Source: JAJYSO01 sp964495935 (GTDB lineage Bacteria; Bacteroidota; Bacteroidia; Flavobacteriales; Flavobacteriaceae). From it: 64,000 bases of DNA. Numbering within the stretch: position 1 is the stretch's first letter; each line of letters opens with the position of its first letter. Below the pieces are notes generated by a model. That model saw nothing but the letters and a program-made list of their open reading frames with translations. It made no database searches and was not told where the DNA came from. The position numbers were made by a program, and so were the translations under genes. Below, piece by piece: positions 53,475 through 61,514 of the stretch. The stretch covers positions 1 through 64,000 of the forward strand of contig CAZBXQ010000004.1 in assembly GCA_964495935.1 (NCBI GenBank), read 5' to 3'.

Positions 53475-53512
53475 AGGCAATCTCTTTAAACTCGTTTTTA
53501 AAGAGATTGCCT
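53475..53512 (+). terminator. perfect 16-bp hairpin after susD
   Basis: AGGCAATCTCTTTAAA and TTTAAAGAGATTGCCT form an uninterrupted stem around CTCGTT. There is no T-run behind it, so it may be a partial terminator or a processing/stability element that lets SusCD be made in excess over the enzymes. Confidence 0.7.
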
Positions 53513-53531
53513 GTATAAGGAGCTATTGAAG

Positions 53532-53560
53532 TTGAAAATCGGATTATTCGGTTAATTTTG
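53532..53560 (+). promoter_or_regulatory. possible internal promoter before the GH2 gene
   Basis: TTG at 53532-53534, 18 bases, then TAATTTTG at 53553-53560 (fits TAnnTTTG). Transcription would start near 53566, favouring a GH2 start codon downstream of that. Confidence 0.35.
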
Positions 53561-53590
53561 GGGATGAATAGGTCAAACAAAATGTTTACA

Positions 53591-56110
53591 ATGAAAAATT
53601 ACGGATTGTATTTCAGCTTGGGGCTATGGATTGTATTAATTGGCTTTTTGGTCGGTTGTCAACAAGAAGAACCCCAAAACAAGAACCCCAGAATCTATAA
53701 AACCCTGGAGAAAGACTGGCGGTTTACGCGAGATGATCAGGAATCTTTTAGTCAGGAGGATTTTGACGATAGCGATTGGAAAACGGTACGGGTTCCTCAT
53801 GATTGGGCTATTTATGGTCCTTTTGATAAGGATAATGATCCGCAGGAAATGGCGATTGTTCAGGATGGACAAACGGTACCGGAGATTCATTTGGGACGAA
53901 CCGGAGGATTGCCGTTTGTGGGTGTTGGCTGGTATAGAAAGACATTGGATTTACCGAAGGGTGTAGAGACCCAAAAAACAATTATTCAGTTTGATGGGGC
54001 GATGAGTCATGCCCGGGTGTATGTGAATGGGGAAGAAATAGGGCATTGGCCGTATGGTTATAATTCCTTTTACTTTGATATTTCCGATGTGGTAAAGTCG
54101 GGAGCAAATCAACTGGCCGTTCGATTGGAGAATTTACCTCTCTCTTCACGCTGGTATCCCGGAGCCGGACTCTATAGAAATGTGCATTTAATAATTTCAG
54201 AGCAAACCCGGATCGCCCATTGGGGAACGACGATTACGACCGAAGAGTTGTCAGAAAATAAAGCTCATGTTAAGATCAAAACACTTTTAGAGTCTCCGGA
54301 TACTGAGGGCGAACTTAAATTGGTAACCGAGATCAGAGATCGCAATGGAAATAAAGTAAGAGAGAAATCGTCAGACATTTCTATTTCTGAAAATCGAAAG
54401 CCGATTCAAGATTTTGAAATTGACGATCCCCAACCTTGGTCGGTGGATGAACCTTATCTGTATACTGCTGTCAGCAAGCTTTATCGAGATCACGAATTGA
54501 TCGATCGAGTAGAAAACCAATTTGGAATTCGAACCCTTGAAGTGCGTCCCGATGATGGATTTTATGTCAATGGTGAAAAAGTCCTTTTTAAAGGGGTTAA
54601 CCTCCATCATGATTTTGGAGCCTTGGGGGCCGAGGTGAGTGATGCTGCGGCGCGAAGACAAATCCGAATAATGAAGGAAATGGGTGCCAATGCCATTCGA
54701 TCGAGCCATAATATGCCCTCTCCGGAGTTGGTTCGTGCCTGTAACGAAATGGGGATGTATTTGATGGCAGAGACCTTTGATGAATGGAAGCAGCCGAAAA
54801 TGAAAAACGGGTATCATCTCCTTTTTGATGATTGGGCCGATAAAGATATTACCAATCTGGTGGCACATTATAAAAATGCACCGAGTATCGTGATGTGGAG
54901 TATCGGAAATGAGGTGCCTGAGCAGGGGGATCCCGAAGGCTATAAAGTAGCCCGATATTTACAGGATATTTTTCATCGAGAAGATCCGACCCGCCCGGTA
55001 ACGATAGGGATGGATAATCCGGACGCCGTTTTAAAATACGGAATGGCAGCGGTGATGGATGTGGCCGGTTTTAATTACAGACCTTTTAAATATCGGGAGG
55101 AATATGAAAAACTGCCTCAAAAACTGGTGTTGGGGTCAGAAACCGTTTCAACATTTAGTTCGCGAGGCGTATATAAATTTCCGGTAGAACGTCGATCTAT
55201 GATGAAATACGATGATTACCAGGCTTCTTCTTACGATCTGGAACACGCTTCCTGGTCACAACTACCGGAGGATAATTTTATTCAATATGATGATTTGCCG
55301 TATGTAATCGGTGAATTTGTATGGACCGGATTTGACTATTTGGGAGAGCCCACTCCGTATTATACCGAATGGCCCAGCCGGAGTTCGCTATTCGGAATTG
55401 TAGATTTAGCCGGAATCCCCAAGGATCGATATTACCTGTATAAGAGTTTTTGGAAGCCGGAAGAAGAAACCCTGCATATTCTTCCCCACTGGAACTGGGA
55501 AGGGCGAGAAGGAGAGATCACTCCCGTTTTTGTCTATACCAATTATCCTGCTGCCGAACTTTTTATTAATGGAAAAAGCCAGGGGGTGCAAAAAAAAGAT
55601 CTCGATGTAGATTTAGTAGAATCCGAAAGTCGTGAAGGACTTTATGGCTTGGAGCGTCAGCGGCGTTATCGATTGATGTGGATGGATACTAAATATGAAC
55701 CGGGAACCGTAAAAGTCATAGCCTTTGATAAAGATGGAAAAGAGGTGGCTCAAGATAGTGTGGTCACAGCCAAAAAACCAGACCGCCTGGTGGCCGAAGC
55801 CGATCGGAAGACGATTTTGGCCAATGGAAAGGATCTGGCATTTATCACGATTCGCCTTGTTGATAAAGACGGTAATTATAATCCGGTGGATGATCGGGAA
55901 ATTGAAATTGAGGTAAGCGGAGCCGGTTATTTTAAAGCGATGGATAATGGAGATGCGACCAGTTTGATCCCTTTTCAGAATAATAAAATGCCGACTTTTA
56001 GTGGAAAGTTAGTGGCTATTATTGAAGCGGATGAAACCCCCGGAGAAATTCACGTTACGGCTAAGAGTGAAGGCTTGGAGAGTGCCAAGGTTACGATTAA
56101 AACGAAATAG
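53591..56110 (+). CDS. glycoside hydrolase family 2 (beta-galactosidase-type) lipoprotein
   Basis: 839 residues from the ATG at 53591, which gives a compact lipoprotein signal with lipobox FLVGC (C23); in-frame ATGs at 53564 and 53582 are alternatives. N-terminal sugar-binding domain (VPHDWAIYGPF, GVGWYRKTLDLP, GYNSFYFDISDVV), immunoglobulin-like domain, then the TIM barrel: RSSHNMPSPELVRACNEMGMYLMAETFDEW, the acid/base glutamate in MWSIGNEVPEQ and the nucleophile glutamate in LVLGSETVSTFSSRG. C-terminal DUF4982-like and Ig-like domains follow. Next to a sialidase, it most likely removes beta-galactose exposed after sialic acid is gone; other GH2 activities cannot be excluded. Confidence 0.93.
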   Translation: MKNYGLYFSLGLWIVLIGFLVGCQQEEPQNKNPRIYKTLEKDWRFTRDDQESFSQEDFDDSDWKTVRVPHDWAIYGPFDKDNDPQEMAIVQDGQTVPEIHLGRTGGLPFVGVGWYRKTLDLPKGVETQKTIIQFDGAMSHARVYVNGEEIGHWPYGYNSFYFDISDVVKSGANQLAVRLENLPLSSRWYPGAGLYRNVHLIISEQTRIAHWGTTITTEELSENKAHVKIKTLLESPDTEGELKLVTEIRDRNGNKVREKSSDISISENRKPIQDFEIDDPQPWSVDEPYLYTAVSKLYRDHELIDRVENQFGIRTLEVRPDDGFYVNGEKVLFKGVNLHHDFGALGAEVSDAAARRQIRIMKEMGANAIRSSHNMPSPELVRACNEMGMYLMAETFDEWKQPKMKNGYHLLFDDWADKDITNLVAHYKNAPSIVMWSIGNEVPEQGDPEGYKVARYLQDIFHREDPTRPVTIGMDNPDAVLKYGMAAVMDVAGFNYRPFKYREEYEKLPQKLVLGSETVSTFSSRGVYKFPVERRSMMKYDDYQASSYDLEHASWSQLPEDNFIQYDDLPYVIGEFVWTGFDYLGEPTPYYTEWPSRSSLFGIVDLAGIPKDRYYLYKSFWKPEEETLHILPHWNWEGREGEITPVFVYTNYPAAELFINGKSQGVQKKDLDVDLVESESREGLYGLERQRRYRLMWMDTKYEPGTVKVIAFDKDGKEVAQDSVVTAKKPDRLVAEADRKTILANGKDLAFITIRLVDKDGNYNPVDDREIEIEVSGAGYFKAMDNGDATSLIPFQNNKMPTFSGKLVAIIEADETPGEIHVTAKSEGLESAKVTIKTK

Positions 56111-56278
56111 AATGAGGTTAAAAACAGGTTGTCATGCTGGACTTGATTCAGCATCTCGACGACGATTGAATATCTGCTTCAGAGAGATTCTGAATAAATT
56201 GCTCGTACCTTGCAATTTTTCAGCATGACAGAAGAGGATACTAATAATTAACCACTCAAAACTAAAAACTATAATAAG
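56111..56278 (+). repeat. dispersed hairpin repeat between GH2 and sialidase genes
   Basis: TGTCATGCTG (from about 56131) and CAGCATGACA (56221-56230) are perfect inverted ends of a ~100-base element containing GATTCAGCATCTC and GAGATTCTGAA. This is the GTCATnCTGAACTTGTTTCAG-type palindrome scattered through many Bacteroidota genomes. It is followed by CCACTCAAAACTAAAAACTA, the same tail that ends the tandem repeat at 37.43 kb. Confidence 0.8.
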
Positions 56279-57412
56279 ATGAAATTAATCAAACGGATCG
56301 GGGGGATAGTCTTATGCTTCTTGGCTTTTCAAGCGACATGGGCCCAAGAGGAAGCACAAGTTCTTTTTAAAGCCGGTGAAGACGGCTATGGAAGCTATCG
56401 AATCCCGGCAATAATCCGGGCTGCAAATGGTGATATTCTCGCTTTTGCCGAAGGTCGGGTCGATGGTGCCGCCGATTTTGGAAACATCCAAATTATTATG
56501 AAAAGAAGTACCGATGGAGGACAAACCTGGTCCGATTATCAGATTGTCGCCTCGAATGACACGTTGCAAGCAGGCAATCCCGCTCCGGTAGTGGATAATT
56601 ATGATCCGGAATATCCCGATGGCCGAATTTTTATGTTCTATAATACCGGTAATGCCTCTGAAGGGGAAGTTCGCCGAGGCCGAGGAGAACGGAAAGTGTG
56701 GTATGTAGCCTCTGAAGATCAGGGTCAAACCTGGTCTGATCCGGTTGAAATCACCAATCAAACCAAGAAAAAGAATTGGCGGGCCTATGCCAATACACCC
56801 GGTCATGCCCTGCAGTTTCAGGAAGGCCAATATAAAGGACGGATTTATATTGCTGCCAATCATTCTCAAGGAGATCCTTGCGATGATTTCTCCGATTATA
56901 AAGCGCATGGTTTTTATACCGACGACCACGGGAAGACTTTTCATATTAGTGAAACGGTTTGGACACCGGGGGGAAATGAAAATACGGCAACTCCGCTTCC
57001 CGGAGGAAAATTAATGATGAATATTCGCAATCAGCGAGGCGGACGTAATGGAGCCCCTAAAACCCGTATTATTGCACTGAGTAATGATGGCGGTGAAACC
57101 TGGGATAAGGTCTTTTATGATCACAATTTACCCGATCCCGTAAATCAGGGATCCATCCTGAATTTGGGTGAAAAAGGCGAAGACAGCCAGAAGATTGCCT
57201 TTAGCAATGCCGCCGATCCCGATAATCGGATTAATCTGACCCTGCGAATTAGTAATGACGGAGGAAAAACTTGGAGTGAGAATATGTTGGTCGATAAAAA
57301 AGGAGAAAGTACGGCCTATTCTGATATCGTAAAGTTGGGCGATCACAAAATAGGCATACTATATGAGCGAAAGGGATATCAAGAGATTGCTTTTAAGATC
57401 ATGGAGTGGTAA
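56279..57412 (+). CDS. exo-alpha-sialidase (GH33)
   Basis: 377 residues. Signal peptide MKLIKRIGGIVLCFLAFQATWA. A single six-bladed propeller carries the RIP motif (YRIPAII, R41) and Asp boxes at residues 77-84 (STDGGQTW), 145-152 (SEDQGQTW), 268-275 (SNDGGETW) and 325-332 (SNDGGKTW), plus a degenerate TDDHGKTF. Likely catalytic residues are D66, E234 and Y347, with R41, R250 and R323 as the carboxylate-binding triad. It releases terminal sialic acid from glycoconjugates, in the periplasm or outside. Position between GH2 and GH20 genes fits a sialoglycan pathway. Confidence 0.94.
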   Translation: MKLIKRIGGIVLCFLAFQATWAQEEAQVLFKAGEDGYGSYRIPAIIRAANGDILAFAEGRVDGAADFGNIQIIMKRSTDGGQTWSDYQIVASNDTLQAGNPAPVVDNYDPEYPDGRIFMFYNTGNASEGEVRRGRGERKVWYVASEDQGQTWSDPVEITNQTKKKNWRAYANTPGHALQFQEGQYKGRIYIAANHSQGDPCDDFSDYKAHGFYTDDHGKTFHISETVWTPGGNENTATPLPGGKLMMNIRNQRGGRNGAPKTRIIALSNDGGETWDKVFYDHNLPDPVNQGSILNLGEKGEDSQKIAFSNAADPDNRINLTLRISNDGGKTWSENMLVDKKGESTAYSDIVKLGDHKIGILYERKGYQEIAFKIMEW

Positions 57413-57517
57413 AATTTGAGTTGCTTTAGGCTTATATTGAAAGAACAGGAAGACGATAACTTTTAATCATGATTCAGAGATTATCAAGAAGCGGAATCGT
57501 GAAAAAACGATTTATTG

Positions 57518-57633
57518 CCGTCGGCTTTAGCCGGCGGATGAGGGTAAAGTATGAGATTGGCTTTAGCCGTATTTTTAAGCTTTAAAAAATACCAGAACAG
57601 AATGCAAGTAGTTTTAAAAACCCTTTGAGGGTT
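57518..57633 (+). repeat. cluster of short palindromes between sialidase and GH20 genes
   Basis: Three small hairpins: CCGTCGGCTTTAGCCGGCGG (57518-57537), GGCTTTAGCC (57559-57568) and AACCCTTTGAGGGTT (57619-57633). GGCTTTAGCC palindromes recur in flavobacterial intergenic DNA. No T-run follows, so these are more likely repeats than terminators. Confidence 0.55.
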
Positions 57634-57681
57634 AGATCAAGGAGTTTTTAGAATTTAAGAGATAATCACAAAATAAAACCA

Positions 57682-60291
57682 ATGCATAGAGATAGAGTCG
57701 GCTTTTTAACGACAAGGAAGTGGAGAAGCCTTTTTCTGCTTTTGGGAATTCTGCTGTTCCCCATAACTTCCGGGGCTCAGGAGATTCCGCATTATCCCGA
57801 CTCCCTATTCTCTCCTTACTACCATCAGCGGGTTTCGCAGTTTAAATTACTTCCACAGATCAAACCGGATGTGGTCTTTTTGGGAAACAGTATTACGGAT
57901 GGTGGAAACTGGCCGGAGTTATTTCCCGAACTCAAAGTATTAAACCGCGGGATCAGTGGTGATGTGACCAAAGGAGTACTGAACCGATTGAAGGAGGTAA
58001 TCGACCGAAAGCCGGAAAAATTATTTTTACTTATTGGAACCAATGATTTGGCCCGAGGGGAAAAAAAAGAGGATGTCCTCAAGCGCATTCAACAGATCAT
58101 TTCTTTGGTAAAAACACATTCCCCGAAAACACAAATTTATGTACAGAGTATTTTTCCCGTAAATGCAAAGCCTCAGCGGTTTTTAGATCATGCTAAAAAT
58201 ACAGCTGCGATAAAATATATCAATACGCGACTTCAAGAAGGGGCAAGAAGTGGTAAATACACCTATATCGATGTTTTTAATGCTCTTAAAAACGATGAAG
58301 ATAAGATGAATCTGGAGTATTCCAATGATGGTCTTCATTTGCTGGGAAAAGGCTATAGGGTTTGGAAACATTTGATTTATCCTTATGTGCATGAGCTGGC
58401 TGAAAAGCCTTCTATCCTTCCCAAACCCAAAGAATTAAAATGGGGATCGGGTCGGTTTCCACTCTACAGACAACCGACGATCGTGATACGGCATAAGGAA
58501 GCACAAATGGAGGGTGAGTTTCTAAGAAAAGGATTAAAAGAATTGGGCATACGAGCTTCTATTGAAGATCATGATGAAGGTTTAAAACCTTCTATTAAAT
58601 TGGAGTTGGGGACCGTGGAGGCACCCCAATTAGCCGGAGAAGCCTATACCTTAAAAGTTACCGACAATACCATCAAAATTACCGGGAATACCACGCACGG
58701 CCTGTTTAATGGAATTCAAACCTTGCTGCAACTTAGTCGGGACGGGACTTTTGTAGATGCGGTAACCATTAAAGACTGGCCGGCCTTCTCCTATCGCGGG
58801 TATATGATTGATGTGGGCCGAAATTACCAGTCTATGGCACAAATCAAGGAGCAGCTTGAAGCCATGGGACGTTATAAATTAAATCATTTCCATTTTCATC
58901 CCACGGAAGATGTTGCCTGGCGGTTGCAGGTAAAACACTATCCCGAATTGACGAAAGCCGAATTTATGACTCGAAATAAAGGTCAGTATTATACGATCGA
59001 ACAAGTAAAGGAGTTAAAACAGTTTGCTGCCGATCGTCATATTGAGTTTGTCTTGGAGGTGGATATGCCCGGGCATTCGGCGGCTTTTGAAAGAGCTATG
59101 GGAGTCGATATGCAAAGTGAAGAAGGAAGCCGAATCATAAAAAATATCATTACGGAAATCGATACGACCTATCATTTAAAATATCTCCATATCGGGGCTG
59201 ATGAGGTCGAGATTAGAAATCAAAATTTTATTCCCGAGATGGTGGATTTATTGCATACGCGTGGAGTTGAGGCCATAGGTTGGGCACCGGGAGGAAATTA
59301 CGATGACCGCACTATCCGTCAATTGTGGATGAATGATTCCATTGCATGGGGTTCGGAAAAACGGTATATCGATTCCAGAGCTTTATATCTTAATCACATG
59401 GATCCCCTGAGTGGTGTATTTTCAGTTTTTAACCGTAAGATCGGCGGGGTTGACAAAGGGAATAAGAATGTTTGGGGTGGGGAAGTAGCGATATGGAATG
59501 ACGATCGAGTTAAAGCAGAAGAGGATAATTTGGCTATGAATTTGGCCTATCCGGGGATGCTCGCCTTTGCAGAAAGGGCTTGGAGAGGGGGTGGAGAAAA
59601 AGGAAATCAGACCGATATAGGAGCACCGGATACTCCTCGACGAAAAAATTTTACCGACTTTGAGAGACGCCTGCTCGACCAAAAAAATACTTTTTTCAAG
59701 GATAAAATCTTCCCTTATACGGCACAAGCACAGATTGACTGGAAGTTGTACGGTCCTTTTGACAATAAAGGCAATTTGACAACAAAATTTTGGCCCGAGG
59801 AGGAGGCTGCTTCCATTCAAGATAGTACTGCTACGGCAGCGGCTCATGGAGCCACGGTTTGGCTTAGGCATTTTTTCTCGCCGGTGGTTCGGGGAGCATT
59901 GGAAAATCCCGAAGAAAATTCAACTTGGTATGCCTATCGGGAAATGAATAGCCCGACAGCAGGAGAAGCCGATTTCTGGATTGGTTTTGACAACCCTTCC
60001 CGCTCCTATGTGGTAAGTACTCCCGAGCGTGGAGAATGGGATCATCGCCAAAGTAAAGTTTGGGTTAACGGCGTGGTCGTAGCACCGCCGGATTGGACTT
60101 ATCCGGGGCGCGAAGGGACTACCGAAGATCCCTTGGTCGATGAAAGCTATGAATACCGTAAGCCTACTCGTATAAAGTTGAAAAAGGGGATAAACCGGAT
60201 CCTGATTAAAGCTCCTGTGGGTAGTTTTCAGGGGAGAAGTTGGCAGCACCCGGTAAAGTGGATGTTTACCCTGGTGCGGGTGGATGAATAA
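57682..60291 (+). CDS. SGNH-hydrolase / GH20 beta-N-acetylhexosaminidase fusion
   Basis: 869 residues. After a signal peptide (cleavage near A32), residues 60-235 form an SGNH/GDSL esterase domain with all blocks: S70 in FLGNSITDGG, NRGISGD, N121 in LIGTNDLA and D216/H219 in SNDGLHLLG. Residues ~245-365 are the GH20 N-terminal domain and ~368-650 the GH20 barrel, with HFHFHPTEDVAWRLQVKHYPELT and the catalytic pair D507-E508 in LHIGADEVE. A ~200-residue C-terminal beta domain follows (WKLYGPFDN onward). The esterase half would remove acyl groups, plausibly O-acetyls of sialic acid as NanS does; the GH20 half removes GlcNAc or GalNAc. The fusion is unusual. Confidence 0.92.
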   Translation: MHRDRVGFLTTRKWRSLFLLLGILLFPITSGAQEIPHYPDSLFSPYYHQRVSQFKLLPQIKPDVVFLGNSITDGGNWPELFPELKVLNRGISGDVTKGVLNRLKEVIDRKPEKLFLLIGTNDLARGEKKEDVLKRIQQIISLVKTHSPKTQIYVQSIFPVNAKPQRFLDHAKNTAAIKYINTRLQEGARSGKYTYIDVFNALKNDEDKMNLEYSNDGLHLLGKGYRVWKHLIYPYVHELAEKPSILPKPKELKWGSGRFPLYRQPTIVIRHKEAQMEGEFLRKGLKELGIRASIEDHDEGLKPSIKLELGTVEAPQLAGEAYTLKVTDNTIKITGNTTHGLFNGIQTLLQLSRDGTFVDAVTIKDWPAFSYRGYMIDVGRNYQSMAQIKEQLEAMGRYKLNHFHFHPTEDVAWRLQVKHYPELTKAEFMTRNKGQYYTIEQVKELKQFAADRHIEFVLEVDMPGHSAAFERAMGVDMQSEEGSRIIKNIITEIDTTYHLKYLHIGADEVEIRNQNFIPEMVDLLHTRGVEAIGWAPGGNYDDRTIRQLWMNDSIAWGSEKRYIDSRALYLNHMDPLSGVFSVFNRKIGGVDKGNKNVWGGEVAIWNDDRVKAEEDNLAMNLAYPGMLAFAERAWRGGGEKGNQTDIGAPDTPRRKNFTDFERRLLDQKNTFFKDKIFPYTAQAQIDWKLYGPFDNKGNLTTKFWPEEEAASIQDSTATAAAHGATVWLRHFFSPVVRGALENPEENSTWYAYREMNSPTAGEADFWIGFDNPSRSYVVSTPERGEWDHRQSKVWVNGVVVAPPDWTYPGREGTTEDPLVDESYEYRKPTRIKLKKGINRILIKAPVGSFQGRSWQHPVKWMFTLVRVDE

Positions 60292-60310
60292 AGTACAAAC
60301 AAAATTTAAA

Positions 60311-61474
60311 ATGAGGTTTAGAAAGATATTAATCGCAATGATTTTTTGGGGCGGAATCGGAGTATCGCAGTCTTGTGTTTCTCCCACCGAGACCGAACTT
60401 CAATTTCGGTGGGAAAAAGTCGGGAGTCTTCCGGACGCGGTAAGTCCTCAACACCCGCACGGTTTTGCAGGATTGGCTGCCGGCGTGTCGGGAGAGGTCT
60501 TTATGGTCGCCGGAGGGGCTAATTTTCCGGATGCGGCACCATGGGACGGCGGACACAAAACCTATTATGACCGGGGATATAGCTATAAAAAGCAGGATGA
60601 TTCCCTGGTACTTCAGGAAGCTTCTTTTCATTTGCCCTATAAAGTGGCCTATCCGGCCAATGTTAGTACTTTGCAGGGAATTGTCGTAGCCGGTGGAGAG
60701 AATCAATCCGGAGCTCTTCCTACGGTTTTGCTGTTGAAATGGAATTCTAAAAAAAGGAAGGTCCAAATCGATTCCTTGCCTTCCCTACCGATGCCTTTAA
60801 CTTCGGGAGCTGTAGCAGTTTTAGATCATCGTCTTTACTTTGCGGGAGGTCAGAATGCCGATGGGGTATCCGATCAATTGTATGAATTGGATTTAAACCG
60901 GCCGGAAAAAGGCTGGATCCATCGTCATAAACTTCCTTATCCCGTGACCCATACGGTTTTATTGGGAACTGAGGATGCGCAGGGAAAAGCACTGTACTTA
61001 ATTGGAGGCCGCAAGGGAAACCCGGGAGGTATCAGTACCTTGTATAAGGGAGTTTATCGATATGATACGAAAGAAGATCAATGGATACAGAAAGCGAATC
61101 TGCCTTTTGCGCTGGCGGCTCAGACCGGAGTTTCATGGAAGGACAATGGGTTGTTGATATTTAGCGGTGATCGAGGGGAAACCTTTCAGGCTACAGAAAG
61201 ATTAATTGCTCAAATCGACCGAGAAACAGATTCCATCAAAAAATCGGAGTTTACGACCCGAAAGGAGGAAATGCAAAAAAATCACCCGGGTTTTGAAAAT
61301 CAAATTTTATATTATGATACGAACCGCGATATTTGGAAAAATATCGGAGTGATTCCATTTCCCGGACAGGTCACTACGACAGCAGTAAAATGGAAAGATG
61401 AAATTATTATTCCGGGAGGTGAAATTCGAGCAGGAGTTCGAACCCCGGATATTATTAGTGGAAAACCTCGATAA
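60311..61474 (+). CDS. nanM: N-acetylneuraminate mutarotase/epimerase, NanM type (Kelch propeller)
   Basis: 387 residues from the ATG at 60311 (MRFRKILIAMIFWGG...QSC, a probable lipoprotein signal with a non-ideal box); an ATG at 60284 would overlap the GH20 gene. Kelch blades carry FMVAGGANFPDAAPWDGG, VVAGGENQSGALP, LYFAGGQNADG and LYLIGGRKGNPGG; the ANFP...PWDGG stretch is the NanM/YjhT hallmark. It speeds conversion of alpha- to beta-sialic acid released by the sialidase so it can be taken up or broken down. Its place two genes after the sialidase supports this. Confidence 0.9.
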   Translation: MRFRKILIAMIFWGGIGVSQSCVSPTETELQFRWEKVGSLPDAVSPQHPHGFAGLAAGVSGEVFMVAGGANFPDAAPWDGGHKTYYDRGYSYKKQDDSLVLQEASFHLPYKVAYPANVSTLQGIVVAGGENQSGALPTVLLLKWNSKKRKVQIDSLPSLPMPLTSGAVAVLDHRLYFAGGQNADGVSDQLYELDLNRPEKGWIHRHKLPYPVTHTVLLGTEDAQGKALYLIGGRKGNPGGISTLYKGVYRYDTKEDQWIQKANLPFALAAQTGVSWKDNGLLIFSGDRGETFQATERLIAQIDRETDSIKKSEFTTRKEEMQKNHPGFENQILYYDTNRDIWKNIGVIPFPGQVTTTAVKWKDEIIIPGGEIRAGVRTPDIISGKPR

Positions 61475-61514
61475 ATAGAATTCTTAAAACCCCATAGTTG
61501 TTAAAATCATATAT

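Noticed and set aside
56022..56228. Plus-strand open frame running from the end of GH2 through the hairpin repeat
   Set aside because: It overlaps the GH2 C-terminus in another frame and then reads through a dispersed non-coding repeat.
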